From positions 124,001 to 188,000 of the forward strand of contig NZ_BAOP01000005.1 of the NCBI RefSeq assembly GCF_000344135.1: a stretch of DNA of 64,000 nt. The letters run 5' to 3'. The notes under the pieces are model-generated. The model was not told where the DNA came from and made no database searches. It worked only from the letters and a program-made list of their open reading frames with translations. The position numbers were made by a program, and so were the translations under genes. Source of the stretch: Gordonia malaquae NBRC 108250 (GTDB taxonomy: Bacteria > Actinomycetota > Actinomycetes > Mycobacteriales > Mycobacteriaceae). Shown here one piece after another: positions 8,939 through 16,921 of this stretch; the stretch's first letter is position 1; each line of letters starts with the position of its first letter.

Positions 8939-9683
8939 AGTGCCGGTGAAGCACGAGGACAAGATTCGTGGCGGCGAACTCGCGTAGTCCGGGGACCGTC
9001 ACCACAGGCCACGCCCAACGTGGGAGATAGCGCGGGAACGCCGCCTGGAGGGTGGCGTCGGGGGTCTCTCGAGCCCATCGGAGGCCCGCTGCGGCGGTGA
9101 TCGGGAAGAGCGACTCCCCGAACAGATTCTTCGGCGGGTGTCCGTGCCGCTTCGTGTACCAGCGCGCGGCCCGATGACCGCCGGCGTAGTGCGTCAAACC
9201 CATCTCGTGGCCGCCGAACGGTCCCCACCACAGGGTGTAGCTCAGCACCACCGTGCCTCCAGGTCGGGTCACTCGGACCATCTCGTCGGCCATCTCCCAC
9301 GGCGTCGCGGTGTGCTCGGCGACGTTCGACGAATAGCAGACGTCCACGCTGCCGCTCCGGAACGGAAGATGCTGGCCCTGCGCGCGGACCGCGGTCCGGT
9401 GGTCCATTCCGGCGGCGTGCATCTCACCCGCATCCGGCTCGACCGACAGGTAATCGGCGCCGCGGGCGGTGAACGCGTCGGCGAAGAAGCCGGGACCGCC
9501 GCCGACGTCGAGCACCGCAGCACCGTCCAGCGATGTGCTGTGCAGGTCGGCGATCATCGTCGCGGTGTCGTCGGCGAGTGCGCTGTAGAAGCGGTCCGGG
9601 TCGGGTTGCTCATAGCCGAACTCCCGGAACAGTCGTCGCGAGCGGGCCAGGGTGGCTCGGCGAGCGAAGCTGGACGCGGTCAT
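8937..9683 (-). CDS. SAM-dependent methyltransferase (class I)
   Basis: A 248-residue methyltransferase. Motif I is VLDVGGGPGFFADAF (about residues 56-70), the acidic end of strand 2 is SVEPDAGE, and the post-I region ends in VARPGG-like VTRPGGTVVLSYT. The segment WWGPFGGHEMGLTHYAGG after the core is characteristic of an envelope-associated actinobacterial group next to Rv0225-type glycosyltransferases (Rv0224c in M. tuberculosis, from memory). It is divergent from the glycosyltransferase at 9731, with only 47 bp between. A sugar or lipid methylation role is inferred from context; the substrate is unknown. Confidence 0.88.
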   Translation of the reverse strand: MTASSFARRATLARSRRLFREFGYEQPDPDRFYSALADDTATMIADLHSTSLDGAAVLDVGGGPGFFADAFTARGADYLSVEPDAGEMHAAGMDHRTAVRAQGQHLPFRSGSVDVCYSSNVAEHTATPWEMADEMVRVTRPGGTVVLSYTLWWGPFGGHEMGLTHYAGGHRAARWYTKRHGHPPKNLFGESLFPITAAAGLRWARETPDATLQAAFPRYLPRWAWPVVTVPGLREFAATNLVLVLHRH

Positions 9684-9730
9684 CGGCCCAGCGTAGGGGA
9701 TGTGCCCTGACGTCGCATATCCTGGATCGA

Positions 9731-10858
9731 GTGAATCCCCCGGTCGACGTCCTGCTCCTCTGCTGGCGCGACACCGGGCACCCGCAGGGCGGCGGCAGCG
9801 AGCGTTACCTGGAGCGGGTCGGGGCAGAACTGGCCCGCCGAGGATCCCGCGTCACCCTCGTCACCGCCGGCTATCCGGGCGCTCCTCGTCGGCAGATGTC
9901 CGACGGGATGCGGGTGCTGCGTGGCGGCGGTCGTCTGACGGTGTACCTACGGACGGCGTTGACACTCGGCGCGGCACGTGTCGGACGCGGACGTCTTGCG
10001 GGCTATCGGCCGGACGTTGTCGTCGACACGCAGAACGGTGTCCCCTTCTTCGCATCAGCCGTCACCGGATCGCCGACAGTCGTTCTTGTCCATCACTGCC
10101 ACCGAGAGCAGTGGCCGGTCGCCGGTCCGGTGCTGTCGCGGATCGGCTGGTTCGTGGAGTCGCGGCTGTCGCCTCGGGTGCACCGCCGCAACCGCTATGT
10201 GACGGTGTCCGAGCCGTCAGCCGCCGAACTCGTCGACCTCGGCGTGGACCGTGACCGCATCACCGTGGTCCGCAACGGCGTGGATCCGGTGCCGTCCGGA
10301 GTGCCTGCGCGTGTGGATCGTGCCCGACGCAGGCTGATCGTCGTCTCCAGGTTGGTCCCGCACAAGCAGGTGGAGGACGCACTGATCGCGGTCGCACGCC
10401 TCCGCGACCGTGGGGTCGACGCGCACCTCGATGTGGTCGGCGGCGGATGGTGGGCCGACGAGCTGCGGAGTGCGGCCACCGGACTGGGCATCAACGACCG
10501 CGTCGTCTTCCACGGTCACGTCGACGACGTCCGCAAGCACGAACTCCTCGCCGCCGCCGACCTCCACCTGATGCCGTCGAGAAAGGAAGGCTGGGGCCTC
10601 GCGGTGATAGAGGCCGCCCAACACGGCGTCCCGACCGTCGGATATCGAAGTTCGGCGGGCCTGACCGACTCGGTCGTCGACGAGGTGACCGGAGTGCTCG
10701 TCGACGGCGTCGACGAACTCGTCGACACCGTGGCTGCGCTGGTGGACGACCCGCAGCGACTGGCGACGCTGGGTGACGCCGCGCGACTGCGGTCGCAGAA
10801 CTACTCGTGGTCGCTCGCAGCCGACGGTTTCGCCGACGTCTTCCGCAGTCTGCGCTGA
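9731..10858 (+). CDS. family 4 glycosyltransferase (GT-B)
   Basis: A 375-residue glycosyltransferase starting at GTG 9731. The reading frame stays open further upstream to 9533, but that extension runs antisense through the methyltransferase gene and is rejected. The N-terminal domain carries the GGGSERYLE motif of GT4 enzymes (nucleotide-sugar GT-B fold). The C-terminal domain has VSRLVPHKQVEDAL and the EGWGLAVIEAAQHGVP signature, whose Glu residues contact the donor. It matches the position of Rv0225. Likely a mannosyl or related transfer in envelope glycan synthesis; donor and acceptor are inferred at best. Its 3' end overlaps the convergent gene by 58 bp. Confidence 0.92.
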   Translation: MNPPVDVLLLCWRDTGHPQGGGSERYLERVGAELARRGSRVTLVTAGYPGAPRRQMSDGMRVLRGGGRLTVYLRTALTLGAARVGRGRLAGYRPDVVVDTQNGVPFFASAVTGSPTVVLVHHCHREQWPVAGPVLSRIGWFVESRLSPRVHRRNRYVTVSEPSAAELVDLGVDRDRITVVRNGVDPVPSGVPARVDRARRRLIVVSRLVPHKQVEDALIAVARLRDRGVDAHLDVVGGGWWADELRSAATGLGINDRVVFHGHVDDVRKHELLAAADLHLMPSRKEGWGLAVIEAAQHGVPTVGYRSSAGLTDSVVDEVTGVLVDGVDELVDTVAALVDDPQRLATLGDAARLRSQNYSWSLAADGFADVFRSLR

Positions 10859-12486
10859 ACGACCTCGACCAGACTCACCACGGCTCCGACGATCAGAGCC
10901 GCGAACCACGTCGCTGTCGCCGTGATCGCCGCGGTCCACGCGGCCGCGCTCGGAGCAGGCGCGGGGACGGCATCGGGGATCCGGAACAGTCGGAGATGTT
11001 CGCCGTGAAACATCTCGTCGGATGGTGAGAGCCCCGGCGGTGGTGCGGACTCCTCGACGATCACCCACCCGACCCCGAGTGCGGCGAGTCGCGCAGTGTC
11101 CCCTGCGGTGAGTGAGGCGATGACGTCGGCGTCTCGTCCGGTCGGCGCGTCGAAGGTGTCCCCGTCGACGACGAGTCCGGCGCCGGAGACGATCGGTGCG
11201 TCGACCATCCGGGGGAGCGGACTCAGTGACGGACCGTTCGTCCAGGTCAGAGTTCTGACGGTGGCTGTCGGCCAGAGGGCCACCGTGCGGTCGTCGGAGC
11301 CGATCGTCGCGGTCACAGTCGCATACTCGGCCGGAATCGCGACGGGGCGGATCGCGCCGCCCACTCCCCACGCGAGGTCCGGCAGCGGAGCGATCACAAG
11401 CAGCGCGACCGCGGACACGGCGAACCCGGCTGGGATCAGCCGTCGAAGGCGGGCGACCGCCGCGGCTACCGCGATCGCCACGAACGGAACCGCGAGCGCG
11501 AGGTACTTCTGGGTGTCGCGCAGCAGTCCGGTGCCAGGAATGTGTGCAAGGGCGGCGTCCATGAGGTCGACGCCCGGACCGGTCGCCGCGAGTGACACGA
11601 GGACAACGGTCGCCGCCGCGAGCATCGCGAGGGCGCGGACGACTGGATCCGTCCGACGCCGCAGCAGTTCCGCACAACCCACGATGACAACACCCAGGAA
11701 GGCAGCGGTGGCGACCGCGGCCCACCAGGACGTCCGGCTGACAGGCACGGCGTCGGCGTTCCAGATGCCGCCCAATCCCAACGCCGTGCCGAATGATCCG
11801 AGCCCGGGTTCGGCCCGCACCGCGAAGGCACCCGCGCCGCCCGAACTGGCCGACGCCGACGAGACGACGGCACCGACAAGCCACGGCGAGGCCGTGACCA
11901 GCCAACCCGCGAGGAGAAGGGCCGCCGTGCGGCGGGGGAGCCGGACCGCGACCATGACGACAACGGCGACGATCAGGGCGAGGACGGAGCCGGTCGGGGT
12001 GAACCCCGCGATGGCGAAGAGAGCGATGCACTTCGACAACCCTCGGCGACCGGGGCTGGACGCACAGGACAGCACGGCGAGAACTGTCGGGGCCAGCGCG
12101 GCGTAACCGATCAGCAGGCTCCACTGGCCTTGGAGGAGACGTTCGGCGACGAACGGGTTCCAGATCGCCACGACCGCGGCGGCCGCCGAGCCCGCGGCTC
12201 CGGCGGACGGCACGAGTCGTCGCGCGAGTCTTCCGTAGCCGACGCCGGCGCCGAACAATGCTGCGGCGGTGAGCAAGGCGACCAGCCAGCCGCCGTCGAC
12301 CACACGAGACGTGACACCGAGGACAGCGTCCTGCGGAACCGCCCGCGGGGCGGAGCCGTCGATGCCGAACGCGGACGGGGTCAGCGCGAACCGCGGAACC
12401 GCGACCGCGTCACGGTAGATCAGATGCCCGCCGAGGAACGGCGCGCAGATCAGTGCCGTGAGCAGGCCGCTGACCGCGAAGAGCAC
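10801..12486 (-). CDS. multi-spanning membrane protein, Rv0226c-like
   Basis: A 561-residue protein with about ten to twelve transmembrane helices and a soluble segment near residues 385-500. The fold pattern (paired helices, GLLRDTQKYLALAVPF in a loop after helix eight) is like GT-C or other polyprenyl-phosphate-sugar-dependent membrane enzymes. The C-terminal soluble part contains VALWPTATVRTLTW and DGDTFDAPTGRDADV. It lies where Rv0226c lies, between the GT4 gene and the DUF3068 region. No catalytic motif could be proved by eye. The 3' end overlaps the convergent glycosyltransferase gene by 58 bp, and the start is 3 bp after the CitE-like gene, so the two form an operon. Confidence 0.85.
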   Translation of the reverse strand: MLFAVSGLLTALICAPFLGGHLIYRDAVAVPRFALTPSAFGIDGSAPRAVPQDAVLGVTSRVVDGGWLVALLTAAALFGAGVGYGRLARRLVPSAGAAGSAAAAVVAIWNPFVAERLLQGQWSLLIGYAALAPTVLAVLSCASSPGRRGLSKCIALFAIAGFTPTGSVLALIVAVVVMVAVRLPRRTAALLLAGWLVTASPWLVGAVVSSASASSGGAGAFAVRAEPGLGSFGTALGLGGIWNADAVPVSRTSWWAAVATAAFLGVVIVGCAELLRRRTDPVVRALAMLAAATVVLVSLAATGPGVDLMDAALAHIPGTGLLRDTQKYLALAVPFVAIAVAAAVARLRRLIPAGFAVSAVALLVIAPLPDLAWGVGGAIRPVAIPAEYATVTATIGSDDRTVALWPTATVRTLTWTNGPSLSPLPRMVDAPIVSGAGLVVDGDTFDAPTGRDADVIASLTAGDTARLAALGVGWVIVEESAPPPGLSPSDEMFHGEHLRLFRIPDAVPAPAPSAAAWTAAITATATWFAALIVGAVVSLVEVVQRRLRKTSAKPSAASDHE

Positions 12487-12489
12487 AGC

Positions 12490-13404
12490 TCAGAAGTGGT
12501 AGGTGTCTGTCGGTGCGGGAGAATGATCCGAGATCCCGTAGTCGTTCGGCACGATCTGGTATGCGCGTGCCAGGTCGAGGATCTTCGTCGCACGTGCGAT
12601 GCGCGGGAGGTCCGAACCGTTGCGGATCTCTCCGCCGTCGGCCTGGAACTCGGTGAAGAACTCTCGCGCCCAGTTGATGTCGTCCAACGACGGTGACAGA
12701 CCCTCGTTCACCGCGGCACACTGGTCGGGCGTGAGGCAGATCTTGCCGGTCATGCCGAACTCGGAGCTGACTGCGGTGGCGTCACTGAGCTTGTGCGGGT
12801 TGGAGCCCACGGTCGGGCCGTCGATCGCCGACGGAAGGTTCGCGGCCTTCGCGGCGATCGTGAATCGCGAACGCGCGTACGCCAGAGTCATCGGACTCTC
12901 GCCGAAGCCGGTGTCGCGGCGGAAGTCACCGATGCCGAATGCCAGGCGGAACGTGCCCTTGGCCGACGCGATCTCGGTGATCCGCTCCAAGCCGCGTGCG
13001 GTCTCGACCAGTGCGACGACGGGGATGTTCGGAAGCCGCTTCGCCGTCTCCGTCACGTGATCGACGGACTCGACCATCGCCAGCATCACGCCGCCGATCG
13101 ACGTCGGGGCCAGTGCCTCGATGTCGGCGGCCCACCACGGAGTGCCGAACCCGTTGATGCGGACCCAGTCCGAATGGCCGTCCTCCATCCAGCGCACGAC
13201 GTTCGCACGAGCGCTGTCCTTGTCCTTCGGCGCCACCGCGTCCTCAATGTCCAGGACGACGATGTCGGCCCGCGATCGAGCCGCGGCCTCGAATCGATCG
13301 TGCTGGGCGCCGTTCACGAGCAGCCAGCTGCGCGCCAGTACCGGATCGATCCGGGATCCGACGTCGGCGGGATCGGGCTCGTGGAATGGTTCGGAGTCGT
13401 ACAT
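12490..13404 (-). CDS. CitE-family CoA ester lyase (HpcH/HpaI superfamily)
   Basis: A 304-residue TIM-barrel lyase. Conserved elements include RSWLLVNG near the start, VVLDIEDAVAPKDKDSAR (metal-binding Asp/Glu), RINGFGTPWWAADI, the ALVETARGL strand with the second acidic ligand, and FGIGDFRRDTG. CitE-like proteins cleave or form C-C bonds of malyl-CoA, citramalyl-CoA or related thioesters with Mg2+. The extra N-terminal DVGSRIDPVLARSW segment is common in actinobacterial members. It is immediately upstream of the multi-spanning protein gene. Exact substrate unknown; its place in an envelope cluster may be incidental. Confidence 0.92.
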   Translation of the reverse strand: MYDSEPFHEPDPADVGSRIDPVLARSWLLVNGAQHDRFEAAARSRADIVVLDIEDAVAPKDKDSARANVVRWMEDGHSDWVRINGFGTPWWAADIEALAPTSIGGVMLAMVESVDHVTETAKRLPNIPVVALVETARGLERITEIASAKGTFRLAFGIGDFRRDTGFGESPMTLAYARSRFTIAAKAANLPSAIDGPTVGSNPHKLSDATAVSSEFGMTGKICLTPDQCAAVNEGLSPSLDDINWAREFFTEFQADGGEIRNGSDLPRIARATKILDLARAYQIVPNDYGISDHSPAPTDTYHF

Positions 13405-13443
13405 GTCAGGTGAAGGGCCTACTCGTGCGGTGAAGGTCGGTCA

Positions 13444-14661
13444 ATGCAGTCGATGAAGTCTACCCTCACCAGACCCGGCACACTGGTGGGCATGGTGCGG
13501 GCAGTCGGGGCGGTGACGGCGGGGACGCTGCTCGCGAATCTCCTGGCCTACCTCGTGCAGGTGCCCGCGAGTCGTGCGCTCGGCGCCGACGGTTTCGGCG
13601 AGTACTCGGTCCTGAGCGCGGCGATGCTGATCCTCTCGGTACCGGCGCTCGCTCTGCAGGCGATCGTCGCTCGCGAGGTCGTCGCCGGGACGTCTCGGCG
13701 ACGGTTGCGGCGTCTGATCGGAAGCGTCGCCGTGGCGGTCGCTGCAGGGTCGGTCGTCGGCGTCGCCGTCATGATGCAACTCGCGCACACGTCGCTCGCG
13801 TCGACGACCGCGGCTTTGCTGGCCGCTGCCCCGCTCGCGGTCGTCGCGGGCGGGCAGGGGCTCCTGCAAGGGACCGGGCGGTTCGGGGCCCTCGGCGCGG
13901 TTCTCGCCGGGGTGGGAGTGCTGAGGACCGTTCCCGTGGTGGCGGCCGTGTACGGAGGCCTCGGCCCGACCGGTGCACTCGCCGCCGGAACCGCCGGAAC
14001 CGCGGTGGCAGCCGCGATGGTCGCCGGCGTCGCCGCACGAGACGGATACCGCTCCGACACGTCTGACCGGGCTCGAGTGTCGCTCAGCGACGTGTTGGCC
14101 GCGTCCGGAGTCCAATTCGTGATGATCGTCGCCGTGTCCGTCGACCTGTTGCTGTCACGCGCGGTGCTCTCCTCGTCGGACGCGGGTGTCTACGCGCTGG
14201 GCGCGGTCGCGACGAAGGCGGCGTTCTGGCTGCCTCAGGCGATCGGGGTGGTGGTGTATCCGCGGCTCGCCGATCCGATTCGCTCGTCGGACGCCCTGCG
14301 CCGGGCGCTCGTCGTCCTCGCAGGCATCGGGGTGTGTGTCATCGGCGCGGCAGCGCTCGCCGGACCTATCGTCCCCACGATCATCTCCGACGACTACCGG
14401 TCCGTGTCGACACTGATGTGGCTGTTCGCACTCACCGGAGCTCTGCTCGCGATCCTCCAGCTGATGCTGCTCGCGGCGATCGCCCGCAATCGTGCCCGCG
14501 GCGCCCTGCCCGCGTTCTGCGTCCTCGTGGTCGAAGTGGCCCTCATCGCGACCCTCGCCGACTCTGTCACGTCTCTGGCGGTGATTGCCGCGTCCTCCGC
14601 GGCGGCCGCCGTCGCGGTCACCAGTGCGTGGCTCCGTTTCGCGGAGTCGTCCGAGGCCTAG
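13444..14661 (+). CDS. polysaccharide flippase-like protein (MOP/Wzx type)
   Basis: A 405-residue integral membrane protein with about twelve transmembrane helices and the N-terminal pattern of MOP-superfamily lipid-linked oligosaccharide flippases (TLLANLLAYLVQVPASRALGADGFGEYSV, quoted here in parts: TLLANLLAYL and GADGFGEYSV). GADGFGEYS is the usual Wzx/RfbX-like motif between helices one and two. ATG 13444 is used; ATG 13492 (MVRAVGAVTAG) would remove a short basic leader. The gene sits among glycan genes, so moving a polyprenyl-linked sugar across the membrane is a reasonable inference. Its 3' end overlaps the DUF3068 gene by 4 bp in convergent orientation. Confidence 0.86.
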   Translation: MQSMKSTLTRPGTLVGMVRAVGAVTAGTLLANLLAYLVQVPASRALGADGFGEYSVLSAAMLILSVPALALQAIVAREVVAGTSRRRLRRLIGSVAVAVAAGSVVGVAVMMQLAHTSLASTTAALLAAAPLAVVAGGQGLLQGTGRFGALGAVLAGVGVLRTVPVVAAVYGGLGPTGALAAGTAGTAVAAAMVAGVAARDGYRSDTSDRARVSLSDVLAASGVQFVMIVAVSVDLLLSRAVLSSSDAGVYALGAVATKAAFWLPQAIGVVVYPRLADPIRSSDALRRALVVLAGIGVCVIGAAALAGPIVPTIISDDYRSVSTLMWLFALTGALLAILQLMLLAAIARNRARGALPAFCVLVVEVALIATLADSVTSLAVIAASSAAAAVAVTSAWLRFAESSEA

Positions 14662-15728
14662 CTCCGCGCCGAACGGCGACTGATCACCACACCCGCGGCG
14701 ATCGCGCCGACGCCGAGCACTCCGAGAACAATGGGCAGGACGACGGTGACAAGAGTGACCGGGCGCTGGCGGGCGGCTGCGGCGCCGGCGTCCTGCCGCG
14801 ACTGACGATCGCCGGTCAGCGTCGACTCGATGTTGACCAACCGGAAGTCGCGCAGCTCGCGCGACCGGGCGGCGAGGGCCGGGGTGAAACGGAACTCCTC
14901 GGAGATGTGGACGCGCTCGTCGACGATCACGCCGGTCGCTACGTCGACATACAGGTCGCGCACCGAAGAATGATGCAGCGTGGCAGTCAAGGGTTCGTCG
15001 GGTGCGACCCCGCGGAACGTTCCGAACCACGAGGCCGGACGGGTCACGACGGCGCGGGTGTCGAATTGCGACAGGTCGGTGTCGGAGACTGTCGCGGTGA
15101 AGTGGGCGGTGTTGCGGCCGTCGACGGTCTCGTTGCCGGTGTGGGCAAGGGGGACCGATCGGCGAGTCGTCACGTCGAAGTATCGCGGGAAGGTGAGCTC
15201 GAAGTCGTATGGCAGAAGGTAGGTGAAACCCGTCCGGTCGGGGATCGACACCGCGCCCTTCTTGTCGTCGAACTGGATCTCGGACGCGTCACCGGTTGGC
15301 AGTGCGGTCATCCGGTCGATCGTGACCCTGTCGATCGTCGCCGCCAGGGTCTGCTCCTCGCAGACGTCCTTCGCCTTCACCGACTTCCCGTCGACGATGT
15401 AGTGGTCGACGCCGAGCGATGTTCCGGCCTGCAGCGTCACCACGTCGGCGTCCGACGGACGGACGGCGACGATCCGGCGCCGCTGCTGCACCTGCGCGTC
15501 GAGGACCCGCGCGGTCGGGCGGTCGAGAGAACACCGATCGAGGACTCGCGACCCGTCCGCCCCATCAGCCACCCAGGTGGCGTCAATGTCGAGGCGGACG
15601 GCGCGGAACCGGTCGCCGACGACCGGTCCCAGCGCGATCGCCGCCGCCACCAGCAGCGCGCCGAGGAAGAACGCCGTCGGAGCCAGCAGATCACGTGTCG
15701 TCCAGCGAGGCGTGGGGGTCTCGGCCAT
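14658..15728 (-). CDS. DUF3068 envelope protein (PgfA/LmcA-like)
   Basis: A 356-residue protein with a transmembrane helix at about residues 14-34, a large extracytoplasmic domain and a C-terminal helix (about 325-347, TLVTVVLPIVLGVLGVGAIA) followed by basic residues. The external domain has ATWVADGADGS and a central GFTYLLPYDFELTFPRYFDV, the pattern of DUF3068 (PorA-like) proteins. Mycobacterial PgfA and corynebacterial LmcA belong to this family and affect polar growth and lipoglycan synthesis, as I recall. The position corresponds to Rv0227c. It is divergent from the acyltransferase gene, with 38 bp between. Confidence 0.88.
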   Translation of the reverse strand: MAETPTPRWTTRDLLAPTAFFLGALLVAAAIALGPVVGDRFRAVRLDIDATWVADGADGSRVLDRCSLDRPTARVLDAQVQQRRRIVAVRPSDADVVTLQAGTSLGVDHYIVDGKSVKAKDVCEEQTLAATIDRVTIDRMTALPTGDASEIQFDDKKGAVSIPDRTGFTYLLPYDFELTFPRYFDVTTRRSVPLAHTGNETVDGRNTAHFTATVSDTDLSQFDTRAVVTRPASWFGTFRGVAPDEPLTATLHHSSVRDLYVDVATGVIVDERVHISEEFRFTPALAARSRELRDFRLVNIESTLTGDRQSRQDAGAAAARQRPVTLVTVVLPIVLGVLGVGAIAAGVVISRRSARS

Positions 15729-15766
15729 GCTCCAGACCGTACCCGGGCGCTAGTGTCGGTCAGGAC

Positions 15767-16921
15767 ATGAACGCCACCGCGGACTCACCTCGGCTCTTCT
15801 ACCCGCAGCTCGAAGGCATGCGGGCGGTTGCCGCGCTCGGCGTCCTCACCACGCACGTCGCATTCCAGACCGCGACGCTGGACGTCCCGATCATCGGCCC
15901 GATCCTCGGGCGACTCGATCTCGCCGTTGCGTTGTTCTTCGCGCTCAGCGGTTTCCTGCTGTGGCGTCCGTACGCGGTCGCCGCGCGTACTGATGCACCA
16001 CCGCCTGCGGTCGGTCGGTATCTGCGGCACCGATTCGTCCGCATCTGGCCCGCGTACGCGGTGGTCGTGATCGCGGTTCTGCTCCTGGTGCCGCAGGCTC
16101 GCGGTTCGTCGGCCACCGTGTGGATCGCGAACCTCACACTCACGCAGGTGTTCGTTCCCCTGACGTTGGCTCCCGGACTCACCCAGATGTGGAGCCTGTC
16201 CGTGGAAGTGGCGTTCTACCTGCTGTTGCCGGTGTTCGGCTATGCATTGATCCGGATGCGCGGACCTCGGGCGCGACTTCGCGTTCCGGTGTTGCTCGGT
16301 GTGGCCGCCCTCAGCCTGGCGTGGGGGCCGGTGGCCGGACTCCTGCCGCTGCAGGCCGGGGTCGAACCTCACAACTGGGTGTTCGGTCATCTGCCGTGGT
16401 TCGCTGCCGGACTCATCCTCGCCGAACTCTCGGCGTCTGGCGTCGATGCGCGCTGGTCGGCCAACCGGCCGGTCATGTTCGTGGTGTTCGTCGTGGCGTA
16501 CGGCCTGGCGTCGACGCCGATCGCCGGTCCCGTCGGCCTCGCTCCGATGTCCGACGCCCAGTACGCGGCGAAGATGCTCCTCGGCGGCATCGGGGCGTAC
16601 GCGGTCCTCGCGCCGCTCGTACTGGGCGATGGCAGGTTCCGATTCCTCGACTCGCCGGTCATGGCGGCTCTCGGACGATGGTCGTACGGCATCTTCGTCT
16701 GGCACGTCGCGATTCTGGCGTCGGTGTTCGGCTTGTTCGGGATCGCCGCGTTCGACGGTCATTTCGTCACCGTCTGGCTCCTCACAGCTGTCATCACGGT
16801 GCCGGTGTCGGCGGCCGGTTACGCCTTCGTCGAAGAACCTCTCCGGCGGGCGCTGAAGCGTCGCGAGGGCAGGACCGCCGAGGTCACGGCGGTAGAGACG
16901 GCGACGATCGCCGCCAACTGA
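15767..16921 (+). CDS. membrane acyltransferase 3 (OafA/YrhL-like)
   Basis: A 384-residue acyltransferase with about ten transmembrane helices. The family motif at the N-terminus, YPQLEGMRAVAALGVLTTHV, includes the R and H residues needed for acyl transfer. RLDLAVALFFALSGFLLWRP and MWSLSVEVAFYLLLP (containing the S-x-E motif) follow in order. It lies where Rv0228 lies and probably acetylates or succinylates an envelope sugar; the substrate is inferred. Start ATG 15767 was chosen because the open frame upstream is antisense to the DUF3068 gene. The last 103 bp overlap the convergent aftD gene. Confidence 0.92.
   Translation: MNATADSPRLFYPQLEGMRAVAALGVLTTHVAFQTATLDVPIIGPILGRLDLAVALFFALSGFLLWRPYAVAARTDAPPPAVGRYLRHRFVRIWPAYAVVVIAVLLLVPQARGSSATVWIANLTLTQVFVPLTLAPGLTQMWSLSVEVAFYLLLPVFGYALIRMRGPRARLRVPVLLGVAALSLAWGPVAGLLPLQAGVEPHNWVFGHLPWFAAGLILAELSASGVDARWSANRPVMFVVFVVAYGLASTPIAGPVGLAPMSDAQYAAKMLLGGIGAYAVLAPLVLGDGRFRFLDSPVMAALGRWSYGIFVWHVAILASVFGLFGIAAFDGHFVTVWLLTAVITVPVSAAGYAFVEEPLRRALKRREGRTAEVTAVETATIAAN

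Noticed and set aside
9533..9730. N-terminal extension of the GT4 glycosyltransferase
   Set aside because: It would run antisense through the methyltransferase gene and is not glycosyltransferase-like; GTG 9731 begins the fold.
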